Shown here piece by piece: positions 33,463 through 40,176 of a stretch of DNA of 64,000 bases (position 1 is its first letter; every line of letters begins with the position of its first letter). Both the position numbers and the translations under genes were made by a program. This DNA is from Rufibacter sp. XAAS-G3-1 (GTDB lineage: Bacteria > Bacteroidota > Bacteroidia > Cytophagales > Hymenobacteraceae). Where the stretch lies: NCBI RefSeq assembly GCF_013623775.1, contig NZ_JABFAM010000020.1, positions 32,089-96,088 on the forward strand, written 5' to 3'. Under the pieces are notes generated by a model that searched no databases, was not told the origin of the DNA, and saw only the letters and a program-made list of their open reading frames with translations.

Positions 33463-33960
33463 ATGGGACTATTTGATTCGTTTCTCAAAAAAAAGCAACC
33501 TTCACTAGAGGAAATATTAAACATAAATATTGCTGAAATATCAAAACTTGTAGAAAAAGAATTCAATACTAAAGTGCTAAAATATGGAGTTTGCAAAGAA
33601 GAAGACGGCAAATTTATAGACCTTTTTATGTTTAAGCCCTATTCAGCAAAATACCTTTGTTACTTATATATTCCAATAGATGAAAACAATTTTGTAATTA
33701 CAAATAATTATTACAAGAATAAAAAATCAGTAATTTCTTTTTTAAACCCAGGCTTTCATGCAGGTGACTTTAGAGAAGATATAGAGGTTTGTAGCTTCAT
33801 CCAAAGAGCATTTGGGGGAGGAAATATAGATAATTTTGAAGAGGAGGTTATAAATCACCACAGTGATAAAGCTAATATTGTAGAGGATATAGACAAAATT
33901 GAAAATGTTAGATATAGAGCAATTTCATATTTTGTTAATGACAACTTTTGCACTCTTTAA
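33463..33960 (+). CDS. Cassette 2: hypothetical protein B
   Basis: 165 residues beginning MGLFDSFLKKKQPSLEEI. Contains ISKLVEKEFNTKVLKYGV, parallel to EKEFDTVILRKM of protein A, and a C-terminal RYRAISYFVNDNF. It lies 18 bp after protein A, so they are co-transcribed. The first lines (GLFDSFLKKK) resemble many small soluble proteins of unknown role. No motif for catalysis, membrane or DNA binding is seen. AT-rich and probably of foreign origin, as expected for a cassette gene. Confidence 0.65.
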   Translation: MGLFDSFLKKKQPSLEEILNINIAEISKLVEKEFNTKVLKYGVCKEEDGKFIDLFMFKPYSAKYLCYLYIPIDENNFVITNNYYKNKKSVISFLNPGFHAGDFREDIEVCSFIQRAFGGGNIDNFEEEVINHHSDKANIVEDIDKIENVRYRAISYFVNDNFCTL

Positions 33961-34034
33961 TATTATAACCTAATAATTTATGAAATTAAGAAAAAAAACA
34001 ACCGCTAACATGAACTCTGTTAAAGTCAAGGGAA

Positions 34035-35000
34035 TTAGGCGGAAATTCTTTTATAATCCGGTTGGTAGGGAATACCGGAATTCACAATGGCAAAAGCCTG
34101 TTTTAAGAGCTTATTACACACCGCAATCAGCGCCAGTTTCTTGTTTTTACCCCTTGCCACGAGCCGCTGATACAATTCCCTACAAGCCGTGTTTGCCCGC
34201 ATCGCCGTCAGGCTGCACATATACAGTTTGCTCCTGATCTGGCCGCCACCCATCTTGGTTATCCTGACTTTTCCCCGGACACTGGAGCCGGAGCTGTACT
34301 CCCTGGGACACAGACCCGCCTTGGCAATGAGCTGACGATAGGATCCGACCTGCCTGAAACCACCGTAAAACAGCAACAGCATACCCGCCGTTTTCTTTCC
34401 GATCCCCGGGATGGAACTCAGCAACTCCAACTGCTCCTTGAACTGTTCCTGCAGGTGATTATCCAGCTCCTGCTCCAGCAGGCGAATCTGTTTCTGCAGC
34501 ATCAGTGACGTGAGCTTTAAAGTTTTCAGGGTCACTTTACTGCTGACCGGCTGTTGCTCTAAAGCCTCCAGGGAGTTAAGGGTCATGGTTTTCTGCTTAA
34601 TGAGCTGTTCAATGGTTTGCTCCAATTGACGGCATTCCACCAGTTGCGCATCATCGGGCTGCCAAAGCTTCAGCTCATTTTGCTGGCCGTAACGCATGAT
34701 CCATTGGGCGTCTTTCCGGTCGGACTTGCCTTTGCCCAGATGCATCTGAATAAAGCGTTTAATGATCAACGGGTTAACCACCGCCAGTTCTGCGCCTTGC
34801 TTGGCCAGGTAATAAGCCAGGCGCATGTAATAGGAGCCCGTCGCCTCCATCACATACAGGCTCTCCGGCCCGCAAATTTTAACCAGCTTCCGGAAACCCG
34901 CCTTAGCATTCTCTACCTCCAGGTGCTGGGGCTTGCCAGCTACTGAGTGGCAGACAGCCAATGTTTCCTTACTCACGTCAATACCGACAACAGTTTGCAT
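34035..35000 (-). CDS. IS110-family transposase (DEDD recombinase)
   Basis: 321 residues. N-terminal RuvC-like DEDD domain: Asp8 in GIDVSK, Glu52 in MEATGSYY, Asp94 and Asp97 in GKSDRKDA. A coiled coil at 125-195 links it to the C-terminal transposase_20 domain: SIPGIGKKTAGMLL, then AGLCPREYSSGSSVRGK, which contains the catalytic serine candidate (239 or 240). Full length, no stop or frameshift, so probably active. IS110 enzymes use a structured bridge RNA from their own non-coding end to pick targets. The plus-strand short frame starting at 33980 overlapping this gene is not coding. Confidence 0.92.
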   Translation of the reverse strand: MQTVVGIDVSKETLAVCHSVAGKPQHLEVENAKAGFRKLVKICGPESLYVMEATGSYYMRLAYYLAKQGAELAVVNPLIIKRFIQMHLGKGKSDRKDAQWIMRYGQQNELKLWQPDDAQLVECRQLEQTIEQLIKQKTMTLNSLEALEQQPVSSKVTLKTLKLTSLMLQKQIRLLEQELDNHLQEQFKEQLELLSSIPGIGKKTAGMLLLFYGGFRQVGSYRQLIAKAGLCPREYSSGSSVRGKVRITKMGGGQIRSKLYMCSLTAMRANTACRELYQRLVARGKNKKLALIAVCNKLLKQAFAIVNSGIPYQPDYKRISA

Positions 35001-35225
35001 AGCTTGGGATTTTTAGTAAGTTTAAAAAAAGACAAGGGAGAAGACTATTGTAGCTTTATCTATCCTGATGCAAGCTCTCGGGCTTTATGGAACTCTTCAA
35101 AGTGACAATAGGAAAGGAAGGGGATTATCATGTTAGACAGGCTCGCAAGGGCCTCATTGTATAATAAATCTTATTCCTTCCTTTCTTCTCTTTTATACAA
35201 GTTAATTAGTTTTTGCAAACATAGG
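35001..35225 (-). ncRNA. Candidate bridge RNA region of the IS110 element
   Basis: The non-coding end upstream of the transposase. Two words are reverse complements of the DNA flanking the insertion: TTTTATACAA (35191-35200) against the right flank (35227-35236) and CATGTTAG (35129-35136) against the left flank (34006-34013). These may be target guides, but both match with the same polarity, unlike the published IS110 bridge RNA model, so the assignment is tentative. Confidence 0.35.
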
Positions 35226-35386
35226 ATTGTATAAAAGTCAGCCTTCGGCCGACGGCCTAGCACGTTGTTTATACTAACCGTTGTGTGCAAGGCTAAACGA
35301 CCTCTTCATCCAAACTTTAGCAAACAATTTTTGAATATAAATTTAATACATTTACAATGCCAAAGTGTTTTTAAGACAATAATTTT

Positions 35387-36247
35387 ATGGATATTATAAA
35401 CTTTCCTGAACATTTATTTGAAAATAACTACACGGAAACATCAGACCTGCAAATTGCTAACTACGAAGTGCATAAACATGTTTCCAAAAATAAGATTAAT
35501 CTAAACAAAAATGCATTCAGTTTTTTGTTGGACGGACAAAAGGAAATTCACTTTTCGAATGACATCGTTTCGATAAATGATACACAATCCTTACTCCTGG
35601 CATCGGGGAATTTTTTAACAACAGAAATTGTAGGGGCAAATAGTTACAGCTGCCTGCTCTTTTTCTTTTCTCAAAAAAATATCAATGATTTTTTATTGAA
35701 ATATGGACATCTATTCAACCCAAGGGACTTTCATATAACAGCCACCAATAGCCCCTATTTCCTTATACAAAAAGACAATTTTATTATCCATTTTATTAAT
35801 TCCATTCACCTGATTTATAGCTTGAATCAAACAATCTCTCAAAAGATTCTGGAATTAAAATTTGAAGAAATTATGTTGTATCTGGCTGATAAGTATGGGC
35901 AAAGTTTTTTTGCTTATCTCCATTCATTGTTAATCAATGAAAGGGAATTATCTTTTAAAATGGTCATTGAAAAAAATCTGTACACGAGTTTGAATATTGA
36001 TGAGGTCGCTTTTCTGTGCAATATGAGCTTGTCTACTTTTAAGCGAAAATTTAAACAATTATATCAAGAGTCTCCAGGAAAATGGTTTCAACTAAAACGG
36101 CTCAACAAAGCCAAAAAGTTATTGCTTAATAATGAAGCGACACCGTCAGAAATCTATATGGACTTTGGTTATGATAGCTTATCAAATTTTAGCACAGCCT
36201 TTAAAAATGAATTTGGTTATAGTCCAAAAAACATTATGAAAACTTGA
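35387..36247 (+). CDS. Cassette 3: AraC-family transcriptional regulator
   Basis: 286 residues. The N-terminal half (about 1-180) is a cupin-like sensor region without clear ligand motif. The C-terminal DNA-binding domain has two helix-turn-helix units: NIDEVAFLCNMSLSTFKRKFKQLYQESPGKWFQLKRLNKAKKLL, then TPSEIYMDFGYDSLSNFSTAFKNEFGYSPKNIM, an intact AraC signature. The gene is AT-rich and followed at 100 bp by a small monooxygenase gene on the same strand, which it may control. Regulators carried on gene cassettes are uncommon. Confidence 0.88.
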   Translation: MDIINFPEHLFENNYTETSDLQIANYEVHKHVSKNKINLNKNAFSFLLDGQKEIHFSNDIVSINDTQSLLLASGNFLTTEIVGANSYSCLLFFFSQKNINDFLLKYGHLFNPRDFHITATNSPYFLIQKDNFIIHFINSIHLIYSLNQTISQKILELKFEEIMLYLADKYGQSFFAYLHSLLINERELSFKMVIEKNLYTSLNIDEVAFLCNMSLSTFKRKFKQLYQESPGKWFQLKRLNKAKKLLLNNEATPSEIYMDFGYDSLSNFSTAFKNEFGYSPKNIMKT

Positions 36248-36347
36248 CCTTTTTTCATAAGTTTTTGAACTAAATAAAAAAGCCTCACAAGCTTCAATGA
36301 GCTAAATTTGTTAAAACAAAATTGGTTTAATTTAAAAATAAAAAGAC

Positions 36348-36641
36348 ATGAAAAAATTAGGATTATTAGTTCGACTAGAAGCAAAAGCAGGAAAAGAAAA
36401 AAATGTTGAAGAGTTTATTACAAGTGCATTGCCACTTGCTAATGAAGAAGCGGGTACTATTACATGGTATGCGTTCCGTATTGACACTTCTACATTTGGC
36501 ATTTTTGACACTTTTTCAGATGAAGAAGGCAGAGAAGCACATCTTGGTGGTAAGATTGCAAAGGCGTTAATGGAAAATGCACCTGAATTGTTGGCTACTG
36601 CACCATCTATTGAGAAATTGGACGTTTTAGCGGCTAAATAA
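36348..36641 (+). CDS. Cassette 3: antibiotic biosynthesis monooxygenase-domain protein
   Basis: 97 residues of the ABM (dimeric alpha/beta ferredoxin-like) fold: KKLGLLVRLEAKAGKEKNVEEFI, then EAGTITWYAFRIDTSTFGIFDTFSDEEGREAHLGGKIAKAL. Relatives are quinol monooxygenases or small stress proteins, often next to AraC regulators. It probably detoxifies or senses an aromatic or quinone compound (inference). A hairpin follows 20 bp after the stop. Confidence 0.85.
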   Translation: MKKLGLLVRLEAKAGKEKNVEEFITSALPLANEEAGTITWYAFRIDTSTFGIFDTFSDEEGREAHLGGKIAKALMENAPELLATAPSIEKLDVLAAK

Positions 36642-36661
36642 ACATACCACAATTATTATAA

Positions 36662-36710
36662 AATGGCAGCCTGTCAAAGTTCTGTAAATGAATTTGGACA
36701 GGTTGCCATT
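36662..36710 (+). terminator. Terminator of cassette 3 genes
   Basis: AATGGCAGCCTGTC (36662-36675) pairs with GACAGGTTGCCATT (36697-36710), with one G-T pair and a 21-nt loop. T-rich sequence follows. Confidence 0.55.
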
Positions 36711-36762
36711 GTTTACAAAACAGCTTGATAATAAATTAAGCTTAGACTGACGAAGAAACCCA

Positions 36763-36897
36763 GCACACAACAAGGGTTTGCCAAAAGCGGAGCTGAAGTG
36801 CTTCTATTAAACATTTCTGCAAGGTTCAATAGTAGTAATTCTATTGACTTTTGTGCTAAAAAACTCCGCCTTCGGCAAGCCCCGAAACGTTCGAGGA
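36763..36897 (+). other. attC-like site 3
   Basis: About 135 bp. R''-like GCACACAAC, spacer AAG, GGTTTGCC, then GCGGAG. On the right side CTCCGC, GGCAAGCC and GTTCGAGG. The outer arms pair with one mismatch. The length is near the upper range known for attC sites (up to about 140 bp). It closes the array, and the DUF932 plasmid gene follows. Confidence 0.5.
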
Positions 36898-37023
36898 AAT
36901 GTCACACACGGGAGCAATAAGGGACGGGGAAAGAGAGAATGCAACGGCTGGCCGAAACCTTCCTACTTCACCTAGTAAGTGCCGGGCAAATTGCAGGTGT
37001 TTTACAATTGTAAAACCATGGGA

Positions 37024-37071
37024 GGGACAGCTCAAGGGGCAAGTACGTTTACCCGCCCCTTGAGCTGTCCC
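37024..37071 (-). terminator. Intrinsic terminator (17-bp perfect stem)
   Basis: GGGACAGCTCAAGGGGC (37024-37040) and its exact complement (37055-37071), loop 14 nt, immediately after the stop of the DUF932 gene. Confidence 0.8.
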
Positions 37072-38058
37072 TTAAAGCGCCATCTCGGCGATGTTATGGA
37101 AGGCTCTTTGGTCGGCCTTGAACCGCTCGTTGATAGTCAAGGCCGATTTCCCATTGAACAGGGCATAATTGGCGGCATTGTATAAAAGCCATAGATTGGC
37201 GTCGGCCTGCAACTCCTTTTCCTCGAACCGCAACCGCTCCACGGCCAAAGAAGCCAGTTTCTTCGGCAACCCCGCTTGGAGAATGACTTTCTGGACGTCT
37301 GCCTCCGTGGGGAGTGCCACCTCCACCAATCTTTGGTAAACAGTGCCGGTGACCGAGTGGCGTTGGGCGGTGAAATTTTCCAGGATCTTGGCAAGGTGCT
37401 CTTTGAAAAACGCCAGGTTCAATCCCTTGTGGTGGAACGTCTCAGCTAGTAGCTTCTCTTCCTTTCTGATCCGTTCGATCGTGACGTGCTCCACTTTTTC
37501 CTGCAAGGCATCCCGGTACTTTTTAGGTTGGCCGTTCGCGAGCCATTCAAAATACGCTTCATACCCCATAAATTCGTCGGCCCATCCCATCAGCCCGTTG
37601 GCGCAGATCTGGCGGTAATAGGAAACCTTTACTTTTTCCTCGTTGGTGGATTCAATGGAGGAGCCCTGGATGGTAAAGGGGCTTTTCCCGGTGTAGGAAT
37701 TCGTGATGATCAGGTTCTTATAGATGCGCTCGGGGCCTACGTTCAGGCTGTCCGGTAACACGATGTTGATCCCGAAATCCCCCAGCGGAGTAAAACGGGC
37801 ATCCAGGACATACTCGGGGGCCACGCTGTTGACCACCTCCCGCAGCAACTCATTGGGGATCAAGGTGTATTCATCACTTTGCAAGGCAAAGACGTGCTGC
37901 GTGCCATCAGGCATAGCGCCCACGATCGCCCGTTGCCGGTCGGAGGGCAGCAGCTGGTACGATCCGGGTAAAAGGGCCTGCAGTTTCTCTTCCCGGACCG
38001 GGAAACAGAGTTGTTCCCAGGAAGTTGATCTTTCGAGATGTGCGCTTTGGGTTGCCAT
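37072..38058 (-). CDS. DUF932 domain protein (phage/plasmid-like)
   Basis: 328 residues. The DUF932 core (about 30-240) includes VNSVAPEYVLDARFTPLGDFGINIVLPDS, ITNSYTGKSPFTIQ and VSYYRQICANGLMGW. DUF932 proteins are widespread on large plasmids and phages. A role in replication or recombination is suspected, but none is proven. The C-terminal part (ANYALFNGKSALTINERFKADQRAFHNIA) is also family-typical. The start region (MATQSAHLERSTSWEQL) follows an AT-rich promoter block shared with radC. A terminator follows the stop. Confidence 0.88.
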   Translation of the reverse strand: MATQSAHLERSTSWEQLCFPVREEKLQALLPGSYQLLPSDRQRAIVGAMPDGTQHVFALQSDEYTLIPNELLREVVNSVAPEYVLDARFTPLGDFGINIVLPDSLNVGPERIYKNLIITNSYTGKSPFTIQGSSIESTNEEKVKVSYYRQICANGLMGWADEFMGYEAYFEWLANGQPKKYRDALQEKVEHVTIERIRKEEKLLAETFHHKGLNLAFFKEHLAKILENFTAQRHSVTGTVYQRLVEVALPTEADVQKVILQAGLPKKLASLAVERLRFEEKELQADANLWLLYNAANYALFNGKSALTINERFKADQRAFHNIAEMAL

Positions 38059-38100
38059 GGTCTTGGGGGTTTTAAGTACAATTGTTAAACCGCTTCCTAT

Positions 38101-38154
38101 ACTATATATACGATTTGTATAATTTTATAGATACATTTCGTATGTATTTATTTA
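38101..38154 (-). promoter_or_regulatory. Shared operator/promoter block, copy upstream of DUF932 gene
   Basis: Matches 27471-27524 at about 80% of positions, including an identical TATGTATTTATTTA string and the ATACGATTTGTAT core. It begins 43 bp from the start codon, the same distance as the radC copy. A related, less exact motif is at 41850-41880. Confidence 0.55.
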
Positions 38155-38403
38155 CCCACAGCATCTTGGTTCCCTAACTTTTCCCCCTTTGCTTTCTTTT
38201 GATTTTCCCCTGTTTAGCAGAGTACTACCTAAACAAAAGCCAACCCTTACCTTGCTTTGTAATTGATTTGGATGGATTGACCGGATGGATTCAGGGCTAG
38301 AAGCCTGGAGGAAAATCTGGGGGAGCAGATTTGTCGGTACGGCCGAAGCGAAGCGTCGTCTGGAAAGGCTTCGACCGGTAGGGAGCCTTCGCCTTTACAA
38401 AAA

Positions 38404-38433
38404 AAAACCAAACCCGTTTCCGGATCTGGTTTT
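38404..38433 (-). terminator. Weak hairpin after the Toprim gene
   Basis: AAAACCA and TGGTTTT flank about 16 nt, close to the stop of the minus-strand Toprim gene (38457). The stem is short, so this is only a possible terminator. The remaining bases between 38155 and 38403 show no gene. Confidence 0.3.
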
Positions 38434-38456
38434 CGCTGTTTGCCCAGCGGTGAGGT

Positions 38457-40091
38457 CTACCGTTTGTGGCTTACGCGGGAGATTTTCTCCTTGGTGTTAG
38501 CGGGGCTGTCTACTGGTTTATTCTTCCGCAATACTTCTTTGTTTTCCCTGTCCGATACTCCCTCTCCTTTCTTCTCCATCTGCAGCACCTGTTGGCTCTC
38601 CTCATTCTCTTTCCCTAAACCAAAGGTTTTCTGGAGCTGTTCGTAGCGCCCTGGCTGCAGAACCACGAACTTCAGGTCGTCCTGCGTCAGCTTTTCCCCT
38701 AGGCTCTTTTTCAGGTCATTTTTATTGATGTCCGCCAGCAACTCCGGGTTTTTATGGATGGCTTTGATCAGCTTCAGATCCTCGTTATAGTCATTCAAGA
38801 TGGCTTTCTCGATCTTTATCTTTTTCTCCAACCCTGCCGCTGAGATCAACGCTTGGTTGAACTGGTGCAGGGCGAAGAAAGTAGTCGGGATCTCCACGAC
38901 CAACTGGCTTCCAGTAATGTTGAATTTAATCTTATCCTTCTCCAGTTCGCTTTTGACGACGTTCCCCAATCCCTCCTTCCTCAGTTCCTCATCGATCTGC
39001 CGGTGGTACGGCTTCAGTTCCCGCATCAGCCGGTCTGCCAGGTCCACGACGGCATCGGGTTCGTTAGCACCCGCTTGGCCCTGCCCGCTGGAGAAAGCCA
39101 GCTTAAGGGTATTTTTGGGGTTCGCCAGCCGTTGGGAGGGGAATTTTTCGGCAGTTAGCTCCCTCAGGAACATTAAATCATAGTAGGCTCCTTTCTGGTC
39201 ATTGTCATTGGCCGTTACGTACTGAAAGTCAGGGCCCGTGTTGCCTTTGGCTTTCAGCTCCTTGATGGTTTGGATCTGGTTGAGGGTTAGGTTCCCGCCA
39301 TAGGAAACGTACAAGGTGTTTTGCGGCTTCCGGAGTTCCTGGAAGCTGAGGGCGTCCACCGCACTTTCCACCAGCACGATCCGGTCCAGCTTTTGGGGCA
39401 TGTTGGAGTGCCAGACCCCGTTGCTTCGGTCGGAGCCTTCCGCGTGGGCCTTGTAGTCCCTGTTCCGGATCTCCAGGCCCACCATCCGGGTGTCATGGGC
39501 CAGGTGGTAGGGAAACGCCACGTTGGTGTAGACGGGTCCCGGTTTGGCCGGATCCTGGTACTGCACATTGTAGATACGCCCGATGAATTCCGGTTTCTCC
39601 AAGGTTTCCAGCGAAATCCCCCTTTCCCGGAAGAAGTCTCTCTTATAAAGCGGCTTTAGTTGATAGTAGTCGATCAGAAAGGGATGCGCCTCGATGTTGT
39701 GGAGGGTTCCGGTATCCACCAACTGTCGGTTCCGATGCTTGGCCGGTTCCGGCAGTTTAAGGTAATTGTACAGGATGGAATTCACGTTGGCGTTTTCGTT
39801 CCGGTCGTTGTTTTGCGGGAACAGGGTGCCCAGCCTCCTTTTCACGAAATTGATCAGGCTGCCTTTGTCCGTGTCATCCTCGGGGTTCCAATAGCCCTGG
39901 TTCCCCGGGTTTGCCGGGTTGAGGATGATGATCCGGTCATTGGTTTGCGGGTTGAAGAAAACCGGGGTTCGGGACCCCTTTCTCACCTCATGGTGGTAAC
40001 CGTTGGCGGTGGCCAGCTCGATGATGGAGATTTCCTGGCGGAAATCCTCAAAACTTTTGGCATCCGGGTATTTACTTCTGAAATCCTCCAT
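38457..40091 (-). CDS. Toprim-domain protein (DUF3991/primase-like)
   Basis: 544 residues. N-terminal zinc-finger-free DUF3991-like region (about 20-110, ISIIELATANGYHHEVRKGSRTPVFFNP and KGSLINFVKRR), then a Toprim fold: IVLVESAVDALSF (nucleotidyl acidic residue Glu), LYVSYGGNLT, and FQYVTANDNDQKGAYYD with the conserved Asp pair. This pattern is seen in plasmid primase-like proteins of Bacteroidota. The C-terminal 200 residues are helical and unassigned. It lies just downstream (85 bp) of the DUF3945 gene on the same strand, the usual neighbour. Confidence 0.85.
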   Translation of the reverse strand: MEDFRSKYPDAKSFEDFRQEISIIELATANGYHHEVRKGSRTPVFFNPQTNDRIIILNPANPGNQGYWNPEDDTDKGSLINFVKRRLGTLFPQNNDRNENANVNSILYNYLKLPEPAKHRNRQLVDTGTLHNIEAHPFLIDYYQLKPLYKRDFFRERGISLETLEKPEFIGRIYNVQYQDPAKPGPVYTNVAFPYHLAHDTRMVGLEIRNRDYKAHAEGSDRSNGVWHSNMPQKLDRIVLVESAVDALSFQELRKPQNTLYVSYGGNLTLNQIQTIKELKAKGNTGPDFQYVTANDNDQKGAYYDLMFLRELTAEKFPSQRLANPKNTLKLAFSSGQGQAGANEPDAVVDLADRLMRELKPYHRQIDEELRKEGLGNVVKSELEKDKIKFNITGSQLVVEIPTTFFALHQFNQALISAAGLEKKIKIEKAILNDYNEDLKLIKAIHKNPELLADINKNDLKKSLGEKLTQDDLKFVVLQPGRYEQLQKTFGLGKENEESQQVLQMEKKGEGVSDRENKEVLRKNKPVDSPANTKEKISRVSHKR

Positions 40092-40176
40092 AAGTATAGA
40101 GTGAAGGTGTATAAAGGAAAGGGGGAAGAAGTCCAGACCGATCGTTTCCGTGCCTGCTGGGCAGTCCCCACGCGGT

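Larger units (their letters stand above)
34010..35227 (-). mobile_element. IS110-family insertion element inside the attC-like site
   Basis: Element of about 1.2 kb bounded by the dinucleotide AT on both sides (34010-34011 and 35226-35227). There are no terminal inverted repeats or long target duplication, consistent with the family. About 225 bp of non-coding DNA precede the transposase (35001-35225) and only about 25 follow it, the arrangement of the IS110 (not IS1111) group, whose upstream end encodes a bridge RNA. Exact ends were deduced by comparing the broken attC-like site with site 1. Confidence 0.75.
34002..35288 (+). other. attC-like site 2, split by an insertion element
   Basis: The left half is CCGCTAAC (34002-34009) and the right half runs from 35228 to GTTGTGTGC (35280-35288). 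The two halves are separated by an IS110-family element. Rejoined, the site reads R'', three-base spacer ATT, GTATAAA, the same 21-base core as site 1, TTTATAC, then R'. The spacer length equals that of site 1. Confidence 0.6.
32426..36897 (+). mobile_element. Integron-like gene cassette array without integrase (three cassettes)
   Basis: Each cassette begins with GTT plus a short unique word and ends with the reverse complement of that word: GTTGGGCG (32426) with CGCCCAAC (32861); GTTAGCGG (32923) with CCGCTAAC (34002); GTTGTGTGC (35280) with GCACACAAC (36763). After each end comes an imperfect palindrome, as in an attC site, before the next GTT. This is the expected behaviour of integron cassettes, where the first bases of a cassette and its own R'' core pair when the cassette is circular. 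Genes are AT-rich, unlike the neighbouring plasmid DNA. No integron integrase is present, so this resembles a CALIN. Boundaries were found by eye. Confidence 0.65.

Noticed and set aside
33980..34237. 85-codon plus-strand frame at the IS border
   Set aside because: Joins cassette 2 tail with antisense transposase sequence; an artefact of the insertion.
34010..35227. Classification as IS1111 with subterminal inverted repeats
   Set aside because: The long non-coding end is upstream of the transposase, as in the IS110 group, and no inverted repeats could be seen.
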